A stretch of 64,000 nt of DNA, taken from the NCBI RefSeq assembly GCF_030294945.1, contig NZ_AP018448.1, forward strand, positions 992,001 to 1,056,000, written 5' to 3'. The notes beneath the pieces are model-generated. The model had not been told where the DNA came from and did no database searches. It worked only from the letters and a program-made list of their open reading frames with translations. Shown piece by piece: positions 36,233 through 44,506 of this stretch (positions are counted from its first letter, which is position 1; each line of letters opens with the position of its first letter). Both the position numbers and the translations under genes were made by a program. This stretch comes from Streptomyces graminofaciens (GTDB lineage Bacteria; Actinomycetota; Actinomycetes; Streptomycetales; Streptomycetaceae).

Positions 36233-36965
36233 CCCCGTACTTCGCGGGTGACCGTTTCCGGCCTGTGGCGACGTGGATGTGCCACCTCGATACCGCGGAG
36301 GATTTGGACTCCTCGGCATCAGACGATGGTGGGCTGGTCGGTGGCGCTGCGGGCCCGCAGCCACACCTCGCACAGGTGGTAGAGATGGAGGCACTCGAAA
36401 ACAACGCCCCGTACCCGGCTTCCTCGGATCCAGGTACGGGGTCTGTTCGTGTACCGCGCTCGGCTCGGGCATTGCTGGTCTGCGACCAATGGGACTCGTA
36501 CACATGTGGGTCGTGTATGCGAAGCCGAAAGCCGGGTCCGGGACCGGTGGCACAGAAACTGGTCGGGGCCTGTCGGCGTGGAGGACGGCGATACCGGCGC
36601 CCGTCCGAGGCGGGAGCACAGCTCCGGAGGGGAGCTGGGCCTGCAGGGTCGATGAGAAGGACGGGCCGCTTCGTACCGTCGCGTTCGTGGGGGACGAAGT
36701 CGGTCACGAACGCGCGGTGCAGCCAGATTGCCCTGGAGCGGTTCTCGGGGATGTCGCGGTCGCGGGTTACTGCCTCCGGCTCTGCCTCGCCGTCGTCCTT
36801 CGAGGCCCTTGGACGTCACGGTGGTCGGTTGGGCCGGCCCGCGGTCGCCACTCGTGTTCTGGGGCCGCGCGGTGGCCGGCGCAGCCGCTGTCGGCCAGGT
36901 CCGGGCGGCACCGGGTACAGCCGGTCGACAGAGCGCGGTTCTGGGGGTGTGGTGAAGTGGGGAGC
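36233..36965. other. 733-base stretch without intact gene; one hairpin
   Basis: No intact gene found. A 9-base inverted repeat, CCCCGTACC (36407-36415) and GGTACGGGG (36433-36441), may terminate the SPFH transcript. On the minus strand, about 36650-36815 reads KDDGEAEPEAVTRDRDIPEN, RSRAIWLHRAFVTDFVPHE, which looks protein-like but has a stop upstream and drifts into random sequence. It is possibly a gene fragment of unknown family. Confidence 0.35.
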
Positions 36966-37688
36966 ATGACGACGAGTGACGTGATCGTGGTGCCGGAGCT
37001 GTACGTCGGCTATCCCGGGGTGGCGTTCGGCGGTTACGTCGCCGGCGTGCTGGCGGAGAGGTCCGGGGCGCAGACGGTGCGGGTGGACTTCCGTGGGCCG
37101 GTGCCGGTCGGCGTGCCCGTGCGGATCTCCGAAACGGCGGTCGGAAGCGTGGAGTTGGGCGAGGCTGAGCGACCCCTGGCCACTGCACGCCCCGCCGAGT
37201 TGCTGCTCGACGTGCCGGCCGCACCCTCCTGGGACGAGGCTGCCGCCGCAGCGGAGAGGTTCCGGGCGTCGCCGCCATCGGATGTGGTCGACTGCTTCGG
37301 CTGCGGCCTGCGTGCTGCTGATCGCGGTCTGCGCGTGCACTGCACGCCGGTGCCGGACCTCGGCCTCGTGGCTTCCGCCTGGATCCCGTCCCGAGCTTTC
37401 GCCAGCCCGGACGGCCTGCTCCCGACCCAACTGCTCTGGGGCGCCCTGGACTGCCCGGGAAACTGGGCGGGACGCTTCCTTGGCACCCAGGGCCCGGGTG
37501 CGGTCACCGCAGCCCTCACGGGCACGATTGTGCGTCCGGTCGCCGCGGGTGAGCCGTACATCGTGTACGCGTGGCTGCTGTCGGAGTCCGGCCGCAAGCA
37601 CACGATGGGCGTCGCGCTCGCCACGGCCGAGGGCGAACTGTGCGCCGCCTCCGAAGCGTTGTGGATTGATCCCAGGCCTGCATCCTGA
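36966..37688 (+). CDS. hotdog-fold thioesterase-like protein
   Basis: Protein of 240 residues with features of the PaaI/thioesterase-like hotdog superfamily in double-hotdog form. Seen: N-terminal VGYPGVAFGGYVAGVLAERS, VRVDFRGPVPVGVPVRISET, the cysteine pair DCFGCG near 120, ALDCPGNWAG, and VTAALTGTIVRPVAAGEPYI. The DCFGC motif is typical of a Streptomyces family of unknown acyl-CoA substrate. ATG 36966 follows GTGGGGAG. It stands alone, and the GGCA repeats just after its stop (37711-37730) may be part of a terminator. Confidence 0.7.
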   Translation: MTTSDVIVVPELYVGYPGVAFGGYVAGVLAERSGAQTVRVDFRGPVPVGVPVRISETAVGSVELGEAERPLATARPAELLLDVPAAPSWDEAAAAAERFRASPPSDVVDCFGCGLRAADRGLRVHCTPVPDLGLVASAWIPSRAFASPDGLLPTQLLWGALDCPGNWAGRFLGTQGPGAVTAALTGTIVRPVAAGEPYIVYAWLLSESGRKHTMGVALATAEGELCAASEALWIDPRPAS

Positions 37689-37770
37689 AGCCGCCGCCGC
37701 TGCCGCCTGCCGGCAGGCAGGCAGGCAGGCTCCGTGTTGATCGGTCTTGGTGTCGGCCTCAGGTGCCCAG

Positions 37771-37855
37771 CCCGGTTCCGTGCCGCGTGCCTCGGCGTGC
37801 GATGACCGGCATGATGCCGCGGGCGCGGACCTGGTCGCGGTAGATCATGGACCAG
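37771..37855 (-). pseudogene. IS5-family transposase fragment
   Basis: The minus strand reads YRDQVRARGIMPVIARRGTR, HGTGLGT and then a stop. The intact IS5-type transposase in this window (45500-46335) has the matching segment YRRLLRKRGIRPAIAERGQP, HGSGLG. Only about 28 codons remain; no ends or target repeats are seen. The rest of 37689-38121 shows nothing else. Confidence 0.65.
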
Positions 37856-38121
37856 CCCTCATCTCGGCACGTCCAGAGCCGACGGCGCGGAGGGGGGCAT
37901 CGGAGTGCCCGACAGTCGGCGGAACGTCGAGCGCGCCTCTGGTCGTACGGAACGTGATCTTGGCAGACCCGTTCCTATCAGGGGCTTCACCTCGGTCTGA
38001 CGCCAGGTCGCCATCTTGGCACCCCGGCGCGTCATCACGCACGGCAACCCTTACGTTGCCGAGAAGACCTCACCGAGCCGACCAGGACGACGGGGACGGC
38101 TTCGAGCACGGTGGCCAGAAC

Positions 38122-39096
38122 CTACGCTTCAGGGGGCGCCAAGCCGTTGTCGGGGGTCAGGCCGCTGAGCTTGTCGGGGTTGACCTGGAATCGCAGGTTG
38201 TGGATGCGGCCGTCACCGAGGTCGAAGGAGAGGGCGCCGACGGTGTACCCGTCGAGGGTGGCCAGGATGCCGAGTTCGCCGTTGATGATGGCCGGCTCCA
38301 TGGTCAGGGCGGCCAGTTCGGGCTTGGCCAGGAAGCCCAGGAGCCAGCGCGCGACATGGTCGATGCCGTGGAGCGGGCGGCGGGCCGCGGTTACCTTGCC
38401 GCCGCCGTCGGACCAGGCGGTCACGTCGGGGGCGAGCAGTTCCATCATGGCGTTGAGGTCGCCGCCCGCGCAGGCCTCCAGGAACTGGGCGGTGATCTGC
38501 CGACGCCGGTCGGGGTCGGCGTCGAAGCGGGGGCGGCGGGCCTGGACATGCGCGCGGGCGCGGTGGGCGATCTGACGGATCGTCGGCTCGGGGCGTTCGA
38601 GAGTCTCGGCGATCTCGCTGTGCGAGTAGCCGAAGACCTCGCGGAGCAGGAAGACGGCGCGTTCCACGGGGCCGAGGGTTTCCAGCACGACCAGCATGGC
38701 GGTGGAGACGGAGTCGGCCAATTCAGCCTCCGCGGCGATGTCCGGGGACGTCAGCAGGGGTTCGGGGAGCCACGGGCCGACGTAGGTCTCGCGGGTGGCC
38801 CGCGCGGAGGTGAGGCGGTTCAAGGAGAGGTTGGTGACCGTGCGTACCAGGTATGCCTTGGGGTGGCCGATCACGTCGCGGTCCGTGGCGCTCCACTTCA
38901 GCCAGGCGTCCTGCAGGACGTCCTCCGCGTCGGTGACGCTGCCCAGCATCCGGTAGGCGGTGGCGAACAGCAGCCTACGGTGTTCGAGGTACGGGTCCTG
39001 CTCGGCGCCGGTGTCGATCACCGGCTCATGCTGCCAGCGCCGCGGACAGGACGGCAAGGTGTGGATCACGGCGCCGGGAGCCGGTGTGCCGGTCAT
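38122..39096 (-). CDS. ECF41-type RNA polymerase sigma factor (SigJ-like) with SnoaL-like C-terminal domain
   Basis: Extracytoplasmic-function sigma factor of 324 residues. Sigma2: YLEHRRLLFATAYRMLGSVT, DAEDVLQDAWLKW. Sigma4: VFLLREVFGYSHSEIAETLE. The three ECF41 signatures are all present: WLPEPL in the linker, DGGGK and NPDKL in the C-terminal SnoaL-like domain, which in this class controls activity in place of an anti-sigma factor. Its ATG (39096) overlaps the stop of the preceding flavoprotein gene as ATGA, the usual ECF41 pairing with an oxidoreductase. The true start could be the later GTG (VIDTGAEQD), which fits family lengths better. Confidence 0.9.
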   Translation of the reverse strand: MTGTPAPGAVIHTLPSCPRRWQHEPVIDTGAEQDPYLEHRRLLFATAYRMLGSVTDAEDVLQDAWLKWSATDRDVIGHPKAYLVRTVTNLSLNRLTSARATRETYVGPWLPEPLLTSPDIAAEAELADSVSTAMLVVLETLGPVERAVFLLREVFGYSHSEIAETLERPEPTIRQIAHRARAHVQARRPRFDADPDRRRQITAQFLEACAGGDLNAMMELLAPDVTAWSDGGGKVTAARRPLHGIDHVARWLLGFLAKPELAALTMEPAIINGELGILATLDGYTVGALSFDLGDGRIHNLRFQVNPDKLSGLTPDNGLAPPEA

Positions 39097-40271
39097 GCCG
39101 CGGGCCTGCGGGTGGCGCGGCCGCCCTTGGAGACGATGGTGGTGAGGTTCATGCGCTTGCTGAACCGGTAGGTCAGGAGGGGGCTGCCGCTGACCATCTC
39201 CTTGTACGCGACGGCACCGCGGCCGGTGAGGCACTGGCGGCGGGGAGTGAAGTCGGTCCTGGTGAACTGGATGACGGCGTCCCGGCGGCCGAGGCTGACC
39301 GGCTGGTGGTAGTAGCCGAACCGGAACGGCTTGACGGCCTTGCCGCGCACCAGCCGCGCGACGGTGTCGGCGGTGTACTGGGCGGTGGGCAGTCCGCTCT
39401 GGCAGGAGCCGTGGAGCTGTCCCCAGGCCAGGCGGACGGCGGCGGCGTCACCGATGGCGTGGATCTCCGGGTGGGACACCGACCGCAGCGTGGCGTCGAC
39501 CAGGATCAGACCGCGGTCGTCGGTGGCGATGCGGGCGTCGGTGGCGAGCGATGACACCTTGACGCCTGTGGTCCACAGGCAGGCGTCGGAGCGGATGATC
39601 CGGCCGTCGGCCAGCTCGACGGCTTCGGGCAGCACCTTGGTCACGCGGGCGCCGGTCTCCAGGGTGACGCCGAGGCGGTCCAGCGCGCGGTGGAGGTGGG
39701 CGCGGGCCTTGGCGCCCATCAGGCCGCCGGGCTCGTCCGGGCTGATCAGCGTGACGTGCAGCGCGGGGTGGCTCTCGGCGATCTCGGTGGCCGCCTCGAT
39801 GCCGGTCAGGCCGGCACCGCAGACGGTGACCGTGCCCCTGGCCGCGGCGATCTCGGTGAGCCGTGCGGCGAACCGGCCGGCGATTTCCGGGTTGTTGAGG
39901 GTGAACGCCTGGACGTCGGCGCCGGGGACCTTCCCGGTGTCGGTCGAGCTGCCCAGCGCGTAGATGAGCGTGTCGTAGTCGAGGGACATGGTGCCGTCGA
40001 CGGTGATGCGTCGGGTCTCGGGTTCGATGGCGGTGGCGGTGCCCTGGACGAACGTGACGCCGGTGCCGGCGAGCAGGTCGGGGATCCGGTGGTCGGCCAG
40101 CTGCTGTCCGGTGGCGATCTGGTGCATCCGCAGCCGCTCGACGAACCGGCTCGTAGGGTTGACCAGGGTGATCTTCACGCCGGTCCGGCGGGTGCGGTGG
40201 GCCAGCCGGATGGCGCTGAACATGCCCGTGTAGCCGGCGCCGAGAACGACGACGTGGTGGCCGTTGGTCAT
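39093..40271 (-). CDS. NAD(P)/FAD-dependent oxidoreductase (NDH-2/FSP1-like)
   Basis: Flavoprotein of 392 residues of the pyridine-nucleotide-disulphide group. First Rossmann fold VVVLGAGYTGMFSAIRLAHR, second VTVCGAGLTGIEAATEIAES, FAD-binding IHAIGDAAAV. It resembles the type II NADH dehydrogenase-like proteins that accompany ECF41 sigma factors. The gene is the first of a two-gene operon with the sigma factor (ATGA overlap) and is probably its regulated target or signal source. ATG 40271 follows GGGAGATAG. Confidence 0.9.
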   Translation of the reverse strand: MTNGHHVVVLGAGYTGMFSAIRLAHRTRRTGVKITLVNPTSRFVERLRMHQIATGQQLADHRIPDLLAGTGVTFVQGTATAIEPETRRITVDGTMSLDYDTLIYALGSSTDTGKVPGADVQAFTLNNPEIAGRFAARLTEIAAARGTVTVCGAGLTGIEAATEIAESHPALHVTLISPDEPGGLMGAKARAHLHRALDRLGVTLETGARVTKVLPEAVELADGRIIRSDACLWTTGVKVSSLATDARIATDDRGLILVDATLRSVSHPEIHAIGDAAAVRLAWGQLHGSCQSGLPTAQYTADTVARLVRGKAVKPFRFGYYHQPVSLGRRDAVIQFTRTDFTPRRQCLTGRGAVAYKEMVSGSPLLTYRFSKRMNLTTIVSKGGRATRRPAA

Positions 40272-40499
40272 ATCTATCTCCCAGGGTCGGGCACCGGCTT
40301 CGGTGCCGGTGACGCCCATGGGACAAGCACCCCCCACCGGACGTGACAGGTCGCTGATGTGACCTACATCACGTCGGTGTTGGTGGGCCGGAAAGAACGC
40401 ACCACGTGCCTGGTTGTATCGGGCCCGGCCGAGGCGGAGCAGGACGCCAGAGACAACCGCCGCTGCCACGGCCCAAACCCGAGACTGCCGTCTTCGGCC

Positions 40500-40887
40500 T
40501 GCCCCCACCCGCAGTGGAGCGCCCTGGGCGGCTACGCCGTACAGCTGGCGGCACACCGGGGCGTCAAGGTGACCGCTCTCGCGGGCGCAGCCGACGAGGA
40601 GTTCGTACACGAGCTGGGCGCAGCCCCGTTTCCTCGCACGCCGAAGCGCGGCGGACGCGCACGACGCCGTCCTGGACGGCGCCGACCTCGGGGCACCGGC
40701 GCTTGAGTGGGTGCGTGACGAGGGCGCCTACGCGGGGTTGCTGCCGTAGGCGAACCTGGCCCCGATGCAGGTGATACGCACGGCTGCGGTCTCGGTCGGG
40801 CCGGACGGCACGCAGCTCGGGGAGCTGGTGAAACTGGTCGACGTCGGGGCCCTCAGCACCCGCGTCGCCGAGACCTATCCGCCCTGA
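40500..40887 (+). pseudogene. NADPH:quinone reductase/zinc-type dehydrogenase, degraded C-terminal half
   Basis: Reading with frame changes gives ALGGYAVQLAAHRGVKVTAL, AGAADEEFVHELGA (the nucleotide-binding part), then DAVLDGADLGAPALEWVRDE, GAYAGLLP, an in-frame TAG (40747), and ANLAPMQ...TAAVSVGPDGTQLGELVKLV, GALSTRVAETYPP. The N-terminal half is gone, one frameshift lies near 40625-40660, and one nonsense codon is present. It is therefore dead. Confidence 0.75.
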
Positions 40888-40920
40888 ACCACCCCATGTC
40901 CTGGGCAGGCCCACGCCCCA

Positions 40921-40961
40921 GGCCCATACTCTTGGCTCACGCCGAGCCATGAGTATGGGCC
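40921..40961. terminator. long hairpin between the quinone reductase remnant and DUF3533 gene
   Basis: GGCCCATACTC-TT-GGCTC / ACGCC loop / GAGCC-AT-GAGTATGGGCC: 16 paired bases with a two-base internal loop. It sits between a plus-strand pseudogene end and the end of a minus-strand gene (41039), so it can stop transcripts from both sides. Confidence 0.65.
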
Positions 40962-41038
40962 GTAGCGAGGGCCGTCACAGAGGCTCCGCACGGGAACCGG
41001 AGCACGGGTCGCGGACTCCGGTGCGGGCGTTCCGCAAG

Positions 41039-42139
41039 TCAGGCCGCGGAGGAAGGCTCCGGCGTCGACGAGGATGCCGCGACACCCGTGGAACCCTCGA
41101 TATCCGCGTCGGCGTGCCGGCGTTCGTGCCGCCAGGAAGCCGCCCAGGCGAGCACCGCTCCGCCCACCGCGTAGGCACCGAGCACCCAGAGCGCCGACAT
41201 GGTGGCGTGGCCCGAGAAGTACACCGTGTTGCGGACCAGGGTCGTACCGGCTCCCGGCGGTAGGGCCTGTCCGATCGCGCTCCAGAAGGACGGGAGCAGC
41301 GGCGCGGGGTAGACGCCGCCGGAGCTCGGGTTGCCCAGCACCACGAAGAGCAGGATGACCACGCCGGTGCCCAGGAGACCCAGCAGGGTCTGCAAGGCGA
41401 GTGCGGTCGCCGCCGAGGCGAGGACGACCAGGGCGCCGATGGCGCTCAGGGCCCAGAAGTGACCGCCGAGCGCGTCGAACACCGGTCCTACGACGACCGC
41501 TCCGGCGATCCCCGACACGGCCGCGTACAGCGCGAGGACGCCGAGGCGGATCAGGGTGCGGTGCCTGTTGGCGGGTCGGGAACCCGCCGCCATGCCCATG
41601 ATCGTCGCGGTCAGGTAGCCGCCGATCACCCAGCCCAGCACGAGGTAGAAGGACGTCATACCGCGCCCGTCCCCCGCGTTCGGGGGCCGGATGTCGGTGA
41701 CGTCGATCTGCCGTTTCTGCGCCGTCTCGATCTTCTGGGCGATCTGTGTGGCGGTCTGCGACACCGACGGCCCGCCCGCCGAGGCGACCAGGAGGGTGTC
41801 CTTGGTGCCGGTCGCGTTGAAGAGGAAGGCGGCGTCCGTCTTCCTCGTGAGGACCCAACTCCGGGCGGTCGCGGCGCTCGGTGCCGCCGTGGCCTCGACC
41901 GGGTCGCCGTCGAGGGCGTTGAGCTGGGCGACGATCTTCGCGGACACCTGCTGCGGAGCGGCGACGGCGACCGGGATCGCGTGCGGCGTGGGCGAGTGGA
42001 AGGCCCCGACGTAGGACACGACGAAGGCGAGCTGGACTAGCAGGCCGCCGAGCACGAGCCCGAAGGCCCGGAGGGTGACGGCGTCCCTGAACTCGGCTGC
42101 GAAACCAGGGGACTTGGCGTCGTGTTCGGCGGGGGACAT
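41039..42139 (-). CDS. DUF3533/YhgE-type membrane protein
   Basis: Integral membrane protein of 366 residues. One helix near 22-45 (FGLVLGGLLVQLAFVVSYVG) is followed by an extracytoplasmic domain of about 120 residues (VSAKIVAQLNALDGDPVEAT, AAFLFNATGTKDTLLVA), then five helices between 175 and 345. This is the layout of DUF3533/ABC-2-like proteins related to YhgE/Pip and to permease parts of export systems, without an ATPase. The start is uncertain. I use ATG 42139; a GTG at 42169 and one further out are also open. No gene follows in operon distance. Confidence 0.78.
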   Translation of the reverse strand: MSPAEHDAKSPGFAAEFRDAVTLRAFGLVLGGLLVQLAFVVSYVGAFHSPTPHAIPVAVAAPQQVSAKIVAQLNALDGDPVEATAAPSAATARSWVLTRKTDAAFLFNATGTKDTLLVASAGGPSVSQTATQIAQKIETAQKRQIDVTDIRPPNAGDGRGMTSFYLVLGWVIGGYLTATIMGMAAGSRPANRHRTLIRLGVLALYAAVSGIAGAVVVGPVFDALGGHFWALSAIGALVVLASAATALALQTLLGLLGTGVVILLFVVLGNPSSGGVYPAPLLPSFWSAIGQALPPGAGTTLVRNTVYFSGHATMSALWVLGAYAVGGAVLAWAASWRHERRHADADIEGSTGVAASSSTPEPSSAA

Positions 42140-42269
42140 ACCCGAGGAAGGGCTGGAAGGTGCTTTCACCGGCGAATGATCGCACAGGAGGATGAACCCT
42201 TTATTCCGCTTCACGGGACCGGCAGTCAACATGCCCGTCGCCCCCGGAACCGGCTATGCAGACCACAGG

Positions 42270-42311
42270 CGTGCCGCTCCACCGCCGTAGGTCGGCCGAT
42301 GGAGCGGCACG
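42270..42311 (-). terminator. hairpin after the secreted aerolysin-like gene
   Basis: CGTGCCGCTCCA at 42270-42281 pairs perfectly with 42300-42311; the loop has 18 bases. It follows the stop of the minus-strand gene ending at 42338 by 26 bases. Confidence 0.6.
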
Positions 42312-42337
42312 GGCCGCTCAGGGTGCGGAGGGGCAGG

Positions 42338-43027
42338 TCAGCACTTCCACACTGCCCAGTGCATGACCCCCTTCAGCTCACCGCTGTTGAGGGCCACAGG
42401 GGTGTCGACGCCCACCTTCGAGGCGCCCTTGCCCGGGTAGTACCAGAAGTAGTGTCCGTGGTTCCGCTTGTTGTAGTGGACCTCCAGCCAGCCCCTGGAG
42501 TGCCGGACGTACGGGGCGAACCAGTACGCGCCCTTGTACCCGGGCCGGATGGTGTTGGTGAGGGTCTGGGTGGTGGTGCGGGTGTCGCCCAGCGTCCACT
42601 TCTCGGTGCTCGACACGCTGGCCTTCACGCCGCCCTCGAACACGTCCGAGAATCCGGAGCCGACTTCCAGCTTCTGCTCCTCCTCGTAGGTGTACGAGGT
42701 GTTGGTCGCGTAGCTGGCGGTGAAGGTGTAGCTCTCGTTGTCGGAGCCCGCGCAGTTCGCGACGACGTTGGTGGCCTGGTGCCGTTTGCCCAGCGCGGTC
42801 CAGGCCTTCGTCTCGTGGTACTGGCAGAGGTCGGGCGTCATGCCGCCGTGGCCGCCGTCGCAGTCGGCGATCACGTCCGGGTAGCTGTTCGGGTTCCAGC
42901 CGGGGGTGAGGTTGGAGTTGTCGTACGCGGCGCTGGCCGTCCCGGTGGAGAAGGGAAGAATCAGCACGGCGAGGGCGGGCGCCAACAGGCCCAGTCGTCT
43001 GCGGCCGGCGGCCTTGAGGATGTTCAT
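42338..43027 (-). CDS. secreted protein with aerolysin/ETX-MTX2-like beta region
   Basis: Exported protein of 229 residues. A Sec signal peptide (KAAGRRRLGLLAPALAVLIL, cleavage at ASA-A near 33) leads to a small mature protein. Its middle part alternates Thr/Ser/Tyr in the way of aerolysin-type pore formers: YTFTASYATNTSYTYEEEQK, then LEVGSGFSDVFEGGVKASVS, STEKWTLGDTRTTTQTLTNT. This is the usual insertion-loop-flanking beta-sheet pattern of ETX/MTX2 proteins. Cysteines in DCDGG, LCQYH, ANCAG and the end WKC could pair. The similarity is by pattern only; no catalytic motif is seen. ATG 43027 follows GAGGGG. Confidence 0.6.
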   Translation of the reverse strand: MNILKAAGRRRLGLLAPALAVLILPFSTGTASAAYDNSNLTPGWNPNSYPDVIADCDGGHGGMTPDLCQYHETKAWTALGKRHQATNVVANCAGSDNESYTFTASYATNTSYTYEEEQKLEVGSGFSDVFEGGVKASVSSTEKWTLGDTRTTTQTLTNTIRPGYKGAYWFAPYVRHSRGWLEVHYNKRNHGHYFWYYPGKGASKVGVDTPVALNSGELKGVMHWAVWKC

Positions 43028-43216
43028 GGAGACGTTCCCCTCGTCGGGGCGGGCCACCCGCTCGCCGATGTGGTGGCGCGGGAGGCCCGTCAGATGTCCG
43101 GACACGCTGCCCGGCAGGGCTGCGCTGACCAGATCGTCAGGGCCCGACGAGTTGATCGACCAGCCGTTCCCATCAGGGCAATCAAAGTCCGCGCGCCTTC
43201 CGGTGCGCCACGGCGA

Positions 43217-43690
43217 TCAATGTCCGCACACCCTGCGATACGGCGCGTCCGGCACGTACGTGCGCCACTGGGCGCGGGTCAGGTCGGCGTTGCCGGCGCG
43301 GGCGCAGACCTGGGTGACCGCATGGGTGGAGGCGACGCCGTACCGCTGGAGCGGGACGTGGACGCTGCCGGCGTAGAGGGTGTTGTTGTCGGCGCTGAAG
43401 GCGAGGGTGTCGATGCTGTCGCCGGGGGTGGTCAGGAGGTCGCCGAGCGGTTGCCGGGTGGTGGTGTCCCAGAGCTGGAGCGAGCCGGCGTCACCGCCCA
43501 CGGCGAGCGTGCGGCCGTCGGGACTGAGCGCCAGGGCGTGAACCCCCTCCGGGACGTCGCCCAGCCGGGCCGGGAAGACGTTCATCAGGACACCAACCTT
43601 GTGCCGCAGCTCCCCGTCCCACAGCGCGACCCGGCCGGTCTGGTCCCCCGCCGCCGACTGCGAGCCAGAGCCATTGCCGTTGTCGTCGCC
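43217..43690 (-). pseudogene. WD40-repeat protein, C-terminal remnant
   Basis: The last two to three WD40 blades of a large Streptomyces WD40 protein (often STAND ATPase or kinase fused): AAGDQTGRVALWDGELRHKV, HALALSPDGRTLAVGGDAGS, LQLWDTTTRQPLGDLL, IDTLAFSADNNTLYAGSVHV, with the usual end CARAGNADLTRAQWRTYVPD, APYRRVC. No N-terminal part precedes it; the frame runs into the end of the acetyltransferase gene. Although the piece could be read from an internal ATG, it is a truncated gene. Confidence 0.75.
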
Positions 43691-43703
43691 TCGTAAGTGG
43701 CCC

Positions 43704-44297
43704 TTAACGCCGCTCTTCGCGGGCTGGAATCGGCACGGCCGCCGGCCGCCACTCTCGCCTGATCAACCCGAACACCCACGAGTCGGACACCTCGCCGTTC
43801 ACGACGCAGTCCTCCCGCAACGTCCCTTCACGCATGAATCCGATCTTCTCCAGGACCCGGGCAGATGCCACGTTGCGCGTATCGGTCTCGGCCTGAACTC
43901 GATTCAGGTCCAGTGTGTCGAATGCCCACTGCAGCAAGGCGTGCGCGGCCTCCGAGGCGTAGCCGTGTCCCCACATCGCTTCGTCGAGGACGTAGCCCAA
44001 CGACGCGCTGCGGTAGTCCGGGTTCCATCCGGTCAGACCGCACCAGCCGACGAAGGCCCCGTCAGAAGCGCGGTCGATGGCCACCCGGGCCCCGGTGCCT
44101 TCGTCCGCCATCTTCCGGCACATGTTGATGAAGCGTTCGGCGCGGGCCCGTTCGTTCCACGGCGGGGAGTCCCAGTAGCGCATCACGTAGGTGCTGCTGT
44201 GCAGGGCGAAGAGCAGGTCCGCGTCGGCGTCGGTGAAGGGGCGCAGTCGCAGGCGAGCGGTGTGCAGCATGGGGGTGGCCAAAGTCATGCGCACCAT
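43704..44297 (-). CDS. GNAT family N-acetyltransferase (RimJ/RimL type)
   Basis: Acetyltransferase of 197 residues that moves an acetyl group from acetyl-CoA to an amine. Seen: TARLRLRPFTDADADLLFAL, SASLGYVLDEAMWGHGYASE (acetyl-CoA loop), LNRVQAETDTRNVASARVLE, KIGFMREGTLREDCVVNGEV. These are the full RimJ/RimL hallmarks. ATG 44297 has GAGGA six bases before it; an ATG three codons in is also possible. Its 3' end abuts the WD40 remnant. Confidence 0.88.
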   Translation of the reverse strand: MVRMTLATPMLHTARLRLRPFTDADADLLFALHSSTYVMRYWDSPPWNERARAERFINMCRKMADEGTGARVAIDRASDGAFVGWCGLTGWNPDYRSASLGYVLDEAMWGHGYASEAAHALLQWAFDTLDLNRVQAETDTRNVASARVLEKIGFMREGTLREDCVVNGEVSDSWVFGLIRREWRPAAVPIPAREERR

Positions 44298-44329
44298 CTT
44301 GTGTCCTCATGGGGCGGGCAGAACACCGA

Positions 44330-44506
44330 ATATCCGATCCCGGTCCGATCCTCACGCCCAAGGCTCCGCCTACCAGCAGATCGTGCACGGCACGACTACT
44401 CGGCCTGCCCACCGACGACCCAGACATGAACGTCACCCACAGCCGCCTCGCCCGCCAAGGCTTTCTCGCCCAACCCGGACGAGGTCACTACCAGAAAACG
44501 GACTTA
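44330..44506 (+). other. coding scrap interrupted by the insertion sequences
   Basis: The plus strand reads LLGLPTDDPDMNVTHSRLAR, QGFLAQPGRGHYQKTDL, which resembles the end of a winged-helix DNA-binding protein. The frame is broken exactly at the IS insertion site (TTA, 44504-44506); joined to the sequence after the second IS it would continue TTSYSPRKFWFF and stop. The family is not recognised. Confidence 0.35.

Noticed and set aside
36207..36815. Minus-strand frame with TDFVPHERDGTKRP
   Set aside because: Part of it is protein-like, but it has no start or binding site, a stop upstream and random sequence downstream; not called as a gene.
37711..37730. GGCA tandem repeats after the thioesterase-like gene
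   Set aside because: Only four to five units; too short to claim a functional repeat array, and no CRISPR-like spacing.
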